Shown in pieces: positions 26,308 through 37,062 of a DNA stretch of 64,000 bases (positions are counted from its first letter, which is position 1; each line of letters begins with the position of its first letter). Both the position numbers and the translations under genes were made by a program. Where the stretch lies: the NCBI GenBank assembly GCA_001592145.1, contig BCWJ01000006.1, forward strand, positions 124,001-188,000, given 5' to 3'. Below the pieces are notes generated by a model, which was not told the origin of the DNA, made no database searches, and was given only the letters and a program-made list of their open reading frames with translations. The DNA comes from Xylanimicrobium pachnodae JCM 13526 = NBRC 107786 (GTDB lineage: Bacteria; Actinomycetota; Actinomycetes; Actinomycetales; Cellulomonadaceae).

Positions 26308-27681
26308 ATGCCCGCACGCTGCTCCGTCTTCATCGACGCCGGTTACCTGCTCGCCTCCGCCGCCACGCGGGTGACGGGAACCTCCCTGCGCAGCGGCATC
26401 CACGTCGAGTTCGGCAAGCTGATCGCAGGGGTCCGCAGCCAGGCGGAGGCGATCACCGGCCTTCCGGTGCTGCGCATCCACTGGTACGACTCGGCGCGCA
26501 ACGGCGTCCCGGACTACACCCAGCAGCGCATCGGCGAGCTGCCGCGGGTCAAGCTGCGGCTGGGTCGGTTCGGGATCGACGGCCAGCAGAAGGGCGTCGA
26601 CCTGCGCCTGGGGCTCGACCTGGTCACGCACGCCCGCAACCAGGCCGCTGAGGTCTTCCTGCTGGTCTCCGGTGACGACGACCTCACGGAGGCCGTCGAG
26701 GAGGCGCAGGTCCACGGCGTGGAGGTGGTGCTGCTCGCCGCGCCGAACGCGCACGGCTCGGCCCATGCCGTGAGCAGGCACCTGCTGCGCGCTGCCGACG
26801 AGCTGCACGTCATCGACGGCGCGCTGATCGACGAGGCCGTACTGAAGGTCGAGCTGCCGCGCATCGAGCCCGAGACCGACGACGCCGGGGCCGAAGGCGC
26901 ACCGTCCCCGGACGTATCGCCCGGGGAGGGTGCGGCGTCGCCCGCGGGCGAGGGCTCGCCCGCCGCCTCAAGGGAGGCCGCCCGGGACGAGCCAGCCCAG
27001 GACGAGGCCGTCCGGGACGAGCCAGCCCCGGACGAGGCCGTCCGGGCGGCGAAGGCCACACCCGACCTCAGGCCGGTCTCCGCGCGGGCCGCGAGCGCGG
27101 CGGCGGCTGTTGCCGCGATCGCCGCCGCGAGCAGTGCCGCGCAGGCGCCCGCCCCGCGGCCGGGCGAGGCGCGCCCTGTGCCCGCGCCTGGGCCCGGGCC
27201 GCGGCCCGTACCGCCGACGGGATCCGCGCCCGGCGCGCCCGCCGCTCCCGCCCCTGCCGCGCCGCGTCCCTCGGGCGCCGAGCTGGCGCGCCCGTCGCCG
27301 GCCCCGGCGAAGGCGGCGGTCCCCGCACCGCCGTCGGCGCCGCGTACTCCCAAGGACGTCGCGGCGGTGACGCGCCGCCCTGACGGAGACGTCGCCGCGG
27401 ACGCCGTCGACCGTCCGAGCGCCTGGGCCGACGAGTTCGACGCGACGATCGCCACCGTCGTCGGGCGGGTGCTGAACTCCCTGGCGGTGACGAGCACTCC
27501 CACGGCGTGGCGGGCGCTGGAGCTGGGACGCCCGTCGATCCCGCGTGAGGTCGACAAGGCGCTGCTCATCGACGTGACCGCCGCGATGGGCGTGCTCGAC
27601 CTCTCGGACCTGGAACGGCACGAGATCCGGGCGGCGTTCTGGACGGCGTACGACGCGATGATGGCGGCGGCACGGGTCTGA
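26308..27681 (+). CDS. NYN-domain (PIN-like) putative ribonuclease
   Basis: 457 residues. Residues 5-185 form a NYN/PIN-like nuclease domain with acidic residues in the expected places: FIDAGY (D10), KGVDLRLGLDL near 96-106 and SGDDDLTEAV near 118-127. A 170-residue Ala/Pro-rich linker follows, including a duplicated 30-bp DNA unit (about 26990-27050). A conserved C-terminal domain comes last (WADEFDATIATVVGRVLNSL to the end, about 373-457). NYN proteins cleave RNA with a metal ion; the target is unknown. The start at 26308 is the ATG 6 nt after GAGCCT, a weak leaderless -10. Confidence 0.82.
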   Translation: MPARCSVFIDAGYLLASAATRVTGTSLRSGIHVEFGKLIAGVRSQAEAITGLPVLRIHWYDSARNGVPDYTQQRIGELPRVKLRLGRFGIDGQQKGVDLRLGLDLVTHARNQAAEVFLLVSGDDDLTEAVEEAQVHGVEVVLLAAPNAHGSAHAVSRHLLRAADELHVIDGALIDEAVLKVELPRIEPETDDAGAEGAPSPDVSPGEGAASPAGEGSPAASREAARDEPAQDEAVRDEPAPDEAVRAAKATPDLRPVSARAASAAAAVAAIAAASSAAQAPAPRPGEARPVPAPGPGPRPVPPTGSAPGAPAAPAPAAPRPSGAELARPSPAPAKAAVPAPPSAPRTPKDVAAVTRRPDGDVAADAVDRPSAWADEFDATIATVVGRVLNSLAVTSTPTAWRALELGRPSIPREVDKALLIDVTAAMGVLDLSDLERHEIRAAFWTAYDAMMAAARV

Positions 27682-27734
27682 CGGGCCAGGGTGCGGCGAG
27701 GAGCGCCGCCGGGGGATCATCGCGCGCCGCGAGA

Positions 27735-27760
27735 CAGTTATCTTGACATCAAGATAACTG
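27735..27760. promoter_or_regulatory. Perfect palindromic operator over the aconitase -35
   Basis: CAGTTATCTTGA and its exact reverse complement TCAAGATAACTG are separated by CA (12-2-12). The 26-bp site is AT-rich in an extremely GC-rich context. It includes the TTGACA -35 hexamer (27743-27748), so a bound dimer would block RNA polymerase. The size and symmetry fit a MarR-, TetR- or similar dimeric regulator; no candidate regulator gene lies next to it. Confidence 0.82.
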
Positions 27761-27769
27761 GGCTATGCT
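27743..27769 (+). promoter_or_regulatory. Aconitase promoter
   Basis: TTGACA at 27743-27748 and TATGCT at 27764-27769 with a 15-bp spacer, shorter than the usual 17. It gives an approximately 85-nt 5' leader before the acn start. Confidence 0.6.
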
Positions 27770-27860
27770 GGACGGAGCGCCCGGGCACACCTGGGCAAAC
27801 CCCCTGTCGCATCAGCGCCGAGCGCGTGTCGCCCGGTGCGGAACCCGTGGAGGAGTCGCA

Positions 27861-30701
<2,841 letters not shown>

Positions 30702-30708
30702 CGTCACC

Positions 30709-30733
30709 GGTGGTCGCACCTGCCGCGACCACC
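30709..30733 (+). terminator. First hairpin downstream of acnA
   Basis: GGTGGTCGC and its complement form a perfect 9-bp stem around a 7-nt loop, 7 nt after the stop codon. Confidence 0.55.
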
Positions 30734-30737
30734 TGAC

Positions 30738-30787
30738 CGACGACGGCGCCCTGTCCCTCCGCGTGGAGGAACAGGGCGCCGTCGTCG
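30738..30787 (+). terminator. Main acnA terminator hairpin
   Basis: A 17-bp perfect stem (30738-30754 against 30771-30787) encloses a second small stem, CTCC-GCGT-GGAG. It is followed by TCCTGG without a T run, as is usual at this GC content. Confidence 0.8.
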
Positions 30788-31060
30788 TCCTGGCGGCAGT
30801 GCATGGCTGTTGGGCGCCGTCGGCCGCGCACTTTGCGCCAGTGCCCGTGCGCCCAGTGCGCCAGGCCATTGTGTTGGACTGGCCGCAGTCATTGACTGCT
30901 ATTGACCAGTTGTCGGGACACCTTGAGCGGTCCCGATAAACCGATGCGCCTCAATTCGCGTGGGTTGCCGATTTCGGTGACCGGTCGAGAAGTGGCTGCG
31001 GCCGCGCGCGCTCTCCGATATCGGGACTGCTCGGCCGAGACGAGAAGGGCAGGTCTTGCA
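30788..31060. other. Intergenic leader region of the SipW locus, no gene
   Basis: No convincing coding frame. It is less GC-rich than its surroundings. It holds an exact 7-1-7 inverted repeat GCAGTCA-T-TGACTGC at 30885-30899 and a possible promoter, TTGTCG (30910-30915) with GATAAA (30935-30940) at 19-bp spacing. A CCGATATCGG palindrome lies at about 31016-31025. Any of these may control the downstream export cassette. Confidence 0.45.
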
Positions 31061-31576
31061 ATGACCAACACGACACGAAAGGGCATGATCAAGGGATCGG
31101 TGGCGGCAGCGGCAGGTGCCGCTGTGCTCCTCGGTGGCGCGGGGACGTTTGCACTGTGGAACGTCGGCCAGGCGATCGGCACCGACGGGACCGAGACCGG
31201 TCACCTGACAGCCAAGATCGGCGAGTTCGCGTGGTACGACGCCTCCGGCGACGTCCCGAAGGAGATCGTCACTCCCGAGGAGTTCCTGATGGTGCCCGGC
31301 GACCTGCTCGAGGGCAGGGCCTCGCTGACGGTCTCGGGAGAGGGCGACAACCTGCGCGTCGATCCCCAGGTGCTGCTCAACGGCAAGAGCCTCCCGGCGG
31401 GCATCACCGTCAAGGCTCAGTTCTCTGAGGACCTCGTCTTGAACGGGTCCGACCAGAACCTCCAGGCCCTGGTCACCATCGAGTTCGCCGACAAGTCGGA
31501 GGCGACCATGGATGCACCCATCGACCTCACCGACGTCGAGTTCGTCGTCCAGCAGGTGCGTCCCACCACCCCCTGA
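31061..31576 (+). CDS. SipW-dependent exported protein, TasA/camelysin-like
   Basis: 171 residues. The N terminus is an alternate-type signal peptide: basic start, hydrophobic stretch (13-33), then GAGTFALWN (26-34), the pattern recognised by SipW-type peptidases. The mature part is a beta-rich domain with a GDNLRVDPQVLLNG segment (about 104-117). The same motif recurs in the next protein, so the two are likely paralogous subunits. In Bacillus, TasA and CalY with such signals form biofilm fibres after SipW cleavage. The function here is inferred from signal type and the adjacent peptidase. AGAAGGGCAGG precedes the ATG. Confidence 0.75.
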   Translation: MTNTTRKGMIKGSVAAAAGAAVLLGGAGTFALWNVGQAIGTDGTETGHLTAKIGEFAWYDASGDVPKEIVTPEEFLMVPGDLLEGRASLTVSGEGDNLRVDPQVLLNGKSLPAGITVKAQFSEDLVLNGSDQNLQALVTIEFADKSEATMDAPIDLTDVEFVVQQVRPTTP

Positions 31577-31646
31577 CAGGACACGGACCGCAGCGCTCAC
31601 CGGGACCGGTCACCGGATCCCTCCCCCCGCGAACGAAGGCTGCGCC

Positions 31647-32759
31647 ATGAGACGCTCCACCCGGCCGATGTCCCGAGTCGTCACCGGCCTCTGTGCCGCC
31701 GCGCTGGCGGCAACGTTCGTCGTGGCCACGCCGGTCGGAGCAGCTCAGGCGGCGTGGGGCTTCACGCGTGACGTCGACGTCACCACCGCGACGGGCGCCC
31801 TCGCCATCGATGCGAGCCGACTCGCAGCCACGACCTGCGAGGCCGGCGACGACGCGCGTTTCGACCCTGCGTCCGACGAGCTCGTGGCGGGTGGCTCCCT
31901 GACCACCACGATCAGCGTCCCCGTGACCGCAGTGGGCAACAACCTCCGCGCTGCGCCCGCGCTGATCGTCGACGGCAGCCCCGTCGCGACGCTCGACGTC
32001 GCCGACGGCGTGACCGTGACGGTGACCTCGCCCGCGGGGCCCGTGCTGGGCTACCCGACCTTCGAGGGCGGCCCCACGCAGACCGTCTGCCTGACGCTCA
32101 CCGTCTCCGCTCCGGGGGCCCTGCCGGACGGCGTGGATGTCATTGACCTGTCGCACCTGGAGCTTGGCCTGGTCTACCACGGGTGGGCGCCCGCGGTACC
32201 TCTCGATGCCGGTGCGGTCGCCGTCGGCTCCGATCCCTTGCCGCCGCAGTGTGATCCCGCGAGCGGGGTCGAGGTGGGCACCGACCCGAGCGGCGGCGGC
32301 CACGCGTGCCTCGTCGTCGACATCCCGGTCGTGTGGCAGTCGGACCAGGCTTGGATCGGCACGTCTGGTGCGATTCCTTTCTACCTCCGCCTCGACCCGT
32401 CCGCGCCGAACAACCAATGGCACGTCGGAGCGCTGGTCACCACACCCGCCATCAATGCCAATGCCAGCGGTGGCGCGACCGAGCAGCTGGGTGGGGGAGT
32501 CGCGCGTCAATCGGTCAACTTCAACGTGTACGAGTCCTACGCCAATCTCGCGGGAAAGACGGTCGAGTTCGAGCTGCAACTGACGGGGAATCCCTCAGGG
32601 GCGATCGCCATCATTACCGGCACATTCCATTTCGAGCTTGCGCCCCCGGGCCAGGTGTCGGCTCCGCAGGATCCGGCGCCCGCCGCCACGGAGCCGGCCG
32701 CCCCCGTCCCAGCCGACGCGACGGCCGACGACCCCGAGACGCCGCGGAAGGAGGAATGA
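31647..32759 (+). CDS. Secreted protein with TasA-like core and Pro-rich tail
   Basis: 370 residues. A signal peptide covers about 1-37 (hydrophobic 13-30, then AAQAAWGF). The next 190 residues contain VTAVGNNLRAAPALIVDG, closely parallel to GDNLRVDPQVLLNG in the preceding protein. A second beta domain (about 205-335) and a Pro/Ala-rich acidic tail follow. Four Cys in the exported part could form two disulphides. There is no sortase motif or C-terminal membrane helix. It probably is a structural partner of the first protein; the family is not one I can name. Its stop overlaps the signal peptidase start (ATGA), tying it to that peptidase. Confidence 0.7.
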   Translation: MRRSTRPMSRVVTGLCAAALAATFVVATPVGAAQAAWGFTRDVDVTTATGALAIDASRLAATTCEAGDDARFDPASDELVAGGSLTTTISVPVTAVGNNLRAAPALIVDGSPVATLDVADGVTVTVTSPAGPVLGYPTFEGGPTQTVCLTLTVSAPGALPDGVDVIDLSHLELGLVYHGWAPAVPLDAGAVAVGSDPLPPQCDPASGVEVGTDPSGGGHACLVVDIPVVWQSDQAWIGTSGAIPFYLRLDPSAPNNQWHVGALVTTPAINANASGGATEQLGGGVARQSVNFNVYESYANLAGKTVEFELQLTGNPSGAIAIITGTFHFELAPPGQVSAPQDPAPAATEPAAPVPADATADDPETPRKEE

Positions 32760-33382
32760 TCGCGGTGCGCGCCGCTGCGCGCAGGACCGCTCCGTGGAGG
32801 CACCACGACGTGCTCGGAGGGCTCTGGACGGGGTTCTCCTGGGGTGTGTTCGGCCTGGTCCTGGTGCTGGCAGGACTGACGATCGTCGTCCCGCGGATCG
32901 TCGGTGCGGTACCCCTGACGGTGCTGTCGAGCTCGATGGAACCGAGCCTGCCGGTCGGGGCGCTCGCCGTCGTGCGGCCCGTCGATCCGGCGAACGTGCG
33001 CATCGACGACGTCGTGACCTACCTGCCGAACCCCGACGATCCCTTCGCGATCACCCATCGCGTCATCGAGATCCGCGACTACGCGAACGGGTCCCGGGAC
33101 TTCGTGCTCCAGGGGGACGCGAACTCGTCGCCGGATCCGGTGGTGCGCGACTACCAGGTCCGCGGGCGCGTGTGGTACTCGATCCCGCACCTCGGGAGCC
33201 TGAACTCGTACGTCAACGTCGCGCACAAGCATGTCGCGGTGCTCGCCGTCGCCGGGGCACTCTTCGTCTGGGCCCTGTCGATCTGGTTGCGGACCTGGCG
33301 TCAGCGCTGCCGCGCGCCGCATGCAGGCGCCGGGCGTCGGCGTCATGACGTCATCGATGTCGCGGACGGACAGCGCGTGTGA
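32756..33382 (+). CDS. SipW/ER-type signal peptidase I
   Basis: 208 residues. A membrane helix at about 28-50 is followed by the catalytic Ser in LSSSMEPSL (S60). The general base position is His in AITHRVIEI (H101), not Lys. A Ser-His dyad is diagnostic of archaeal/ER-type and Bacillus SipW signal peptidases. The downstream box GDANSSPDP (about 117-125) matches family box D/E. A second helix near the C terminus (about 160-180) anchors it again, as in SipW. It should remove the signal peptides of the two exported proteins encoded just upstream, with which it forms an operon by a 4-nt overlap. Confidence 0.88.
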   Translation: MIAVRAAARRTAPWRHHDVLGGLWTGFSWGVFGLVLVLAGLTIVVPRIVGAVPLTVLSSSMEPSLPVGALAVVRPVDPANVRIDDVVTYLPNPDDPFAITHRVIEIRDYANGSRDFVLQGDANSSPDPVVRDYQVRGRVWYSIPHLGSLNSYVNVAHKHVAVLAVAGALFVWALSIWLRTWRQRCRAPHAGAGRRRHDVIDVADGQRV

Positions 33383-33539
33383 GCTGGGTGGCGCGGGGCG
33401 TGCGACGAGGCCCGGCCCCTCTCCCGTCGAGGTCAGGGAGGAGGCTGCGCACGTCATGGTGGGGGCGCACGGGGTGTCGGAGCTCGAGGCCCCCGACCTT
33501 GGTCCGAGGTCGTTGCAGTGCCAGCAGGGCGTTGGCCTC

Positions 33540-34298
33540 TCAGCGCTGCGCGCCCAGCCAGGCGTTGTAGCTGATGGTGCCCAGCCGGGTGCCCGGTGAC
33601 GGCATGAGTTCGTCGCCCACGATCGTCGCGCCGAAGTAGGTGGCCGAGGGGTCGACGACGACGCGGCGGGGATCGTCCTGGGCGGCGAGCGTTGTGGCGA
33701 CGAACCGGGGCAGCCGCATCGGCTCGGGGCCGGCAAGCTCGACGAGCCCGTTCCGGGGGCCCTCGTCCAGGAGGGTTACCAGGGCTGCGGCGACGTCGTC
33801 CTCGGCGACGGGCTGGTCGGGCGCGTCGGGCAGCACCACCTCGCGGCCCGCGCTGGTGACGCGCGTCGAGGCGTCGGCGATACCGGTCGCGAAGCCGAAG
33901 AACTGCGTGGCGGCCAGCACCGTGTACGGGAGGCCGGAGGCGGCCAGCAGCTCCTCCTGGGCCACCTTCGCCTGGAGGAACCCGGCGCCCGTCAGGCGCC
34001 TCGCGCCGACCACGGACAGCAGCACGTGGTGGGCGACCCCCGCGTGCTTCCCGGCGTCGATCAGGGTGCGGGTGGCGCCGGTGAAGAACGCCAGCGCGTC
34101 GGGCGCGGCCATGGACGGGGACCGGGACACGTCCACGACGGCGTCGGCACCCGCCAGAGCGGCGTCGATGCCGGCGCCCGTCACGACGTCGACCCCGCTG
34201 CGCCGCGACGCGGCCACGGCGTCGTCACCGCGCTCGCGGAGCAGCGCGACGAGGCGCGCCCCGATCCGCCCCGAACCACCGACGACCACCACGCGCAT
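33540..34298 (-). CDS. NAD(P)-binding NmrA/atypical SDR family protein
   Basis: 252 residues. The N-terminal Rossmann motif MRVVVVGGSGRIGARLVALL gives a GxxGxxG NAD(P)-binding site. The later order DAVVDVSRSPS, HHVLLSVVGA and SGLPYTVLAATQFFGF is that of atypical short-chain dehydrogenases (NmrA or NAD(P)H quinone oxidoreductase-like), which lack the catalytic Tyr-Lys pair. It may be a redox sensor or a reductase. ATG 34298 is preceded by AGGAGG. It is divergent from the ABC transporter genes. The 157 bp to the signal peptidase gene shows nothing I can name. Confidence 0.83.
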   Translation of the reverse strand: MRVVVVGGSGRIGARLVALLRERGDDAVAASRRSGVDVVTGAGIDAALAGADAVVDVSRSPSMAAPDALAFFTGATRTLIDAGKHAGVAHHVLLSVVGARRLTGAGFLQAKVAQEELLAASGLPYTVLAATQFFGFATGIADASTRVTSAGREVVLPDAPDQPVAEDDVAAALVTLLDEGPRNGLVELAGPEPMRLPRFVATTLAAQDDPRRVVVDPSATYFGATIVGDELMPSPGTRLGTISYNAWLGAQR

Positions 34299-34438
34299 AC
34301 CGACCTCCTGAGGGATGTCCCGCCAGTTCGCGGCGGACACGTGCCACCGTCTCACGCAGGGTAGGTGCGCTGGCGGTCCGCGGCGCGACCGGATGGCGAG
34401 ACGCTGGACCGTGAATGGTGGAAAGCCGCGTGAGCGGC

Positions 34439-34444
34439 CACATT
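34439..34444 (+). promoter_or_regulatory. -10-like element of the ABC transporter operon
   Basis: CACATT ends 6 nt before the ATG at 34451. It is a weak match, consistent with leaderless transcription. Confidence 0.35.
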
Positions 34445-34450
34445 AGGGAC

Positions 34451-35410
34451 ATGACAACTCCCGCTCTGCGAGTCGCAGACCTGCGCAAGGAGTATCCCGG
34501 CCGTAGCGGTCACGGCACCGTCGTGGCGGTCGACGGCATCGACGTCGAGATCGCCGCGGGCGAGATCGTCGCCTTCCTGGGCCCGAACGGGGCCGGCAAG
34601 ACGACCACCCTCGACATCGTGCTGGGCCTGGTACCGCCGACGTCCGGCACCGTCGAGGTGCTCGGAGTCACGCCCCGCCAGGCGGTCACGGCGGGCCACG
34701 TCTCGGCTGTGCTCCAGACAGGCGGCCTGCTGCGGGACCTGCGCGTGGACGAGACGGTCCGCGCGATCGCCGCCCTGCACGGGGCCCGGTCGCGGGTCGA
34801 CGAGGTGATCCGCCGCGCCGGGCTGACCGAGCTGGCCGGGCGCAAGGTGGGGCACTGCTCGGGCGGTGAGCAGCAGCGGCTGCGGTTCGCGCTCGCACTG
34901 CTGCCCGACCCGCAGATCCTCGTCCTGGACGAGCCGACCGCCGGCATGGACGCCGCGGCCCGGCGCGACTTCTGGGAGACGATGCGCGCCGAGACGCACG
35001 AGGGACGCACCGTCGTCTTCGCCACGCACTACCTGGAAGAGGCGCAGGCCTTCGCCCCGCGCACCGTCCTGATCGACCACGGCAAGGTCCGTGCCGACCG
35101 GCCCACCGACGAGCTGCGCAACCTGGTGGGCGACCGCGTGGCCACCGCCACCGTCGCACCGGGTACGGCCCGGGCCGCTGCCGAGGCGCTCGCGGCGATC
35201 CCCGGCGTGCGGGAGGTGCACGCGCACGGCGACCGTGTCAGCGCCACGGGTACCGGGTCCGACGCCGCCGCGCTCGCGCTGCTGACCACGCTCGGCGGGC
35301 GGGACCTCGAGGTCAGCGCGCCGTCGCTGGAGTCGGCGTTCTTCGCGCTGACGGCGTCCGGCGAGGACGCGGGCGCCACCGCCGACACGACCAAGGAGAC
35401 CCGCCGGTGA
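34451..35410 (+). CDS. ABC exporter ATP-binding protein
   Basis: 319 residues. Walker A GPNGAGKT at 44-51, signature CSGGEQQRL (usual LSGGQ with the first Leu replaced by Cys), Walker B ILVLDEPTAGMD and the His of the switch loop in FATHYLEEA. A C-terminal regulatory extension from about residue 220 carries an ACT-like fold. It is of the DrrA/NatA class, which pairs with ABC-2 membrane proteins to export drugs or lipids. The stop overlaps the permease start (GTGA). No two-component system follows, unlike many such operons. Confidence 0.92.
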   Translation: MTTPALRVADLRKEYPGRSGHGTVVAVDGIDVEIAAGEIVAFLGPNGAGKTTTLDIVLGLVPPTSGTVEVLGVTPRQAVTAGHVSAVLQTGGLLRDLRVDETVRAIAALHGARSRVDEVIRRAGLTELAGRKVGHCSGGEQQRLRFALALLPDPQILVLDEPTAGMDAAARRDFWETMRAETHEGRTVVFATHYLEEAQAFAPRTVLIDHGKVRADRPTDELRNLVGDRVATATVAPGTARAAAEALAAIPGVREVHAHGDRVSATGTGSDAAALALLTTLGGRDLEVSAPSLESAFFALTASGEDAGATADTTKETRR

Positions 35411-36168
35411 ACGCGACCTACCTGGCCATCGACCTCAAGCGCCAGCTCCGCGACGTCATGAACATCGCCTTCGTCGTCGGCCTGCCCGTGGTCATGTACA
35501 TCGTGTTCGGGTCGACCTTCGGCTCGGGAGACGAGCAACAGGGTGCCGCGAACGTCAAGTTCTACGTCATGACGTCGATGGCGGTGTACGCGGCGGCGGT
35601 GGCGACCACGTCGAGCGCCGGACAGGCCGCGATCGAGCTGCTCCAGGGGTGGGGACGCCAGATCGGCCTGACGCCCATGCGGCCGGCCGACTACGTGGGC
35701 ACCAAGGTGCTCGTGTCACTCGTCGTGGCGGCGGGCGGTGTGGCCGCGGTGTTCCTGGCCGGAGTGTGCACGGGTGCCCGCGCGGACAGCTGGACCACGT
35801 GGCTGTACACGGGGCTGATCGCGTGGCTGCTCAGCGCCATCTTCGCGCTGTACGGGCTGGCCATCGCCCAGACCTTCAGGTCGGAGTCCTCGGTGGGCAT
35901 CGCGTCGGCCGGGCTGGTGCTGCTGGCGTTCTTCGGGAACCTGTTCGTGCCGCTGGGTGGGACCATCCTGACCATCGCGCGGTTCACGCCCCTGTACGGG
36001 TTCGCCGCGTTGGCCCGGTGGCCGTCCCTGGAGGGCAAGGTGTTCGACACGTCGGGCAACGTGTTCCAGGACGAGCTGTGGTGGCTGATCCTCAACTGGG
36101 TGGGGTGGGCCGCGATCTTCGGGCTGCTCTCGGTGTGGGCGGTGCGCCGGGGTCGGCGCAGGCAGTAG
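35407..36168 (+). CDS. ABC-2 type transporter permease
   Basis: 253 residues with six predicted membrane helices (about 19-36, 56-76, 99-122, 132-153, 160-186 and 223-243) and the ABC-2 family loop LLQGWGRQIGLTPMRPADYVGTK between helices 2 and 3. It forms a homodimer with two copies of the upstream ATPase. The substrate is unknown; resistance-type or lipid export is typical. GTG 35407 overlaps the upstream stop. It converges on the phosphotransferase gene with only 3 nt between stops. Confidence 0.9.
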   Translation: MNATYLAIDLKRQLRDVMNIAFVVGLPVVMYIVFGSTFGSGDEQQGAANVKFYVMTSMAVYAAAVATTSSAGQAAIELLQGWGRQIGLTPMRPADYVGTKVLVSLVVAAGGVAAVFLAGVCTGARADSWTTWLYTGLIAWLLSAIFALYGLAIAQTFRSESSVGIASAGLVLLAFFGNLFVPLGGTILTIARFTPLYGFAALARWPSLEGKVFDTSGNVFQDELWWLILNWVGWAAIFGLLSVWAVRRGRRRQ

Positions 36169-36171
36169 CGA

Positions 36172-37062
36172 TCAGGCGTCGGACAGCACGGCGGCGAGCC
36201 CGTGCTCGCCGGCCGGGACGAGCGCCGGGTGCTCGCCGGGGTGGGCGAGGAGTACGCCCGCGAAGACGAGCGCCCAGCCGCGGGCGCGCGTCCATGTTGC
36301 GTCGTCCCAGACGGCCCCGGCGTCGGCCATCGCCGCCCGGCATGCCGCCCGGCCCGCGGCGTCGAACGTGAGCCACAGCGTGCCCAGGTCGCTCGCCGGG
36401 TCTCCCGCGGTGACGTCGCCGAAGTCGACGACGGCGGCCAGCCGGTCGGGCGGGCCGGGAGCGACCACCAGGTTCGCCGGGTGCGGGTCGCCGTGCAGCC
36501 ACACGGGCGGTCCCGTGAACGGGGGAGCGGCCAGCGCGTCGCGCCACACCGCCCCTGCACGCCCCGTGAGGTCGAGCAAGGGCGGGGTGCGGTCGGCGAG
36601 GGCCACCCCGCGGTACGGGTTCACGGGTACGGAGACGCCGCCCGGCACCGGGCGGTGCAGCGCCGCGAGGAACCGGCCGAGGTCGGGGGCCCACGCCGTC
36701 CGTGCCGCCACCGGGGTCGACGTCGCGGCCGCCCCGTCCGCCCAGCGGACCACGCTCCAGTGCCATGGGTAGCGCAGGCCTGCACTGGGCACGCCGCTGC
36801 GTACCGGCACGGGAAGCCTCACCGTGGGGACCGCGACGCCCAGCAGGGGCGCCAGGTGCGTCAGCGCCGTGCGCTCGTGGAGCACCAGGGGAGCGGCGAC
36901 CGCGCGGCGCGGCAGGCGGAGCGCCAGCTCGTCACCGGCCCGCACCATGACGTTGTCCCACCCGTTCGCCGCGATCCGCAGGGGCAGGTCCGCGAGGTCC
37001 GGGTGCTGTTCGCGCAGCAGTGCGCGGGCGAGGCCGACCGTGATGTCGAGGTCGGCCCTCAC
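36172..37062 (-). CDS. Aminoglycoside-phosphotransferase (APH) family kinase
   Basis: 296 residues with a eukaryotic-kinase-like fold. The catalytic loop VWLHGDPHPANLVV and the metal-binding VDFGDVTAGDPASDLG sit at the places of the Brenner and DFG motifs. The N lobe has DNVMVRAGDELALRLPRR with the ATP-binding Lys/Arg. The substrate is unknown; homologues phosphorylate aminoglycosides, macrolides or small alcohols, and most chromosomal members are not resistance genes. GTG 37062 overlaps the Nudix stop (GTGA), so it is the second gene of a two-gene operon. Confidence 0.85.
   Translation of the reverse strand: MRADLDITVGLARALLREQHPDLADLPLRIAANGWDNVMVRAGDELALRLPRRAVAAPLVLHERTALTHLAPLLGVAVPTVRLPVPVRSGVPSAGLRYPWHWSVVRWADGAAATSTPVAARTAWAPDLGRFLAALHRPVPGGVSVPVNPYRGVALADRTPPLLDLTGRAGAVWRDALAAPPFTGPPVWLHGDPHPANLVVAPGPPDRLAAVVDFGDVTAGDPASDLGTLWLTFDAAGRAACRAAMADAGAVWDDATWTRARGWALVFAGVLLAHPGEHPALVPAGEHGLAAVLSDA

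Noticed and set aside
33383-33539. Small gene between the signal peptidase and the NmrA-like gene
   Set aside because: Open frames here lack a plausible start signal and overlap the ends of the flanking genes in shadow frames.
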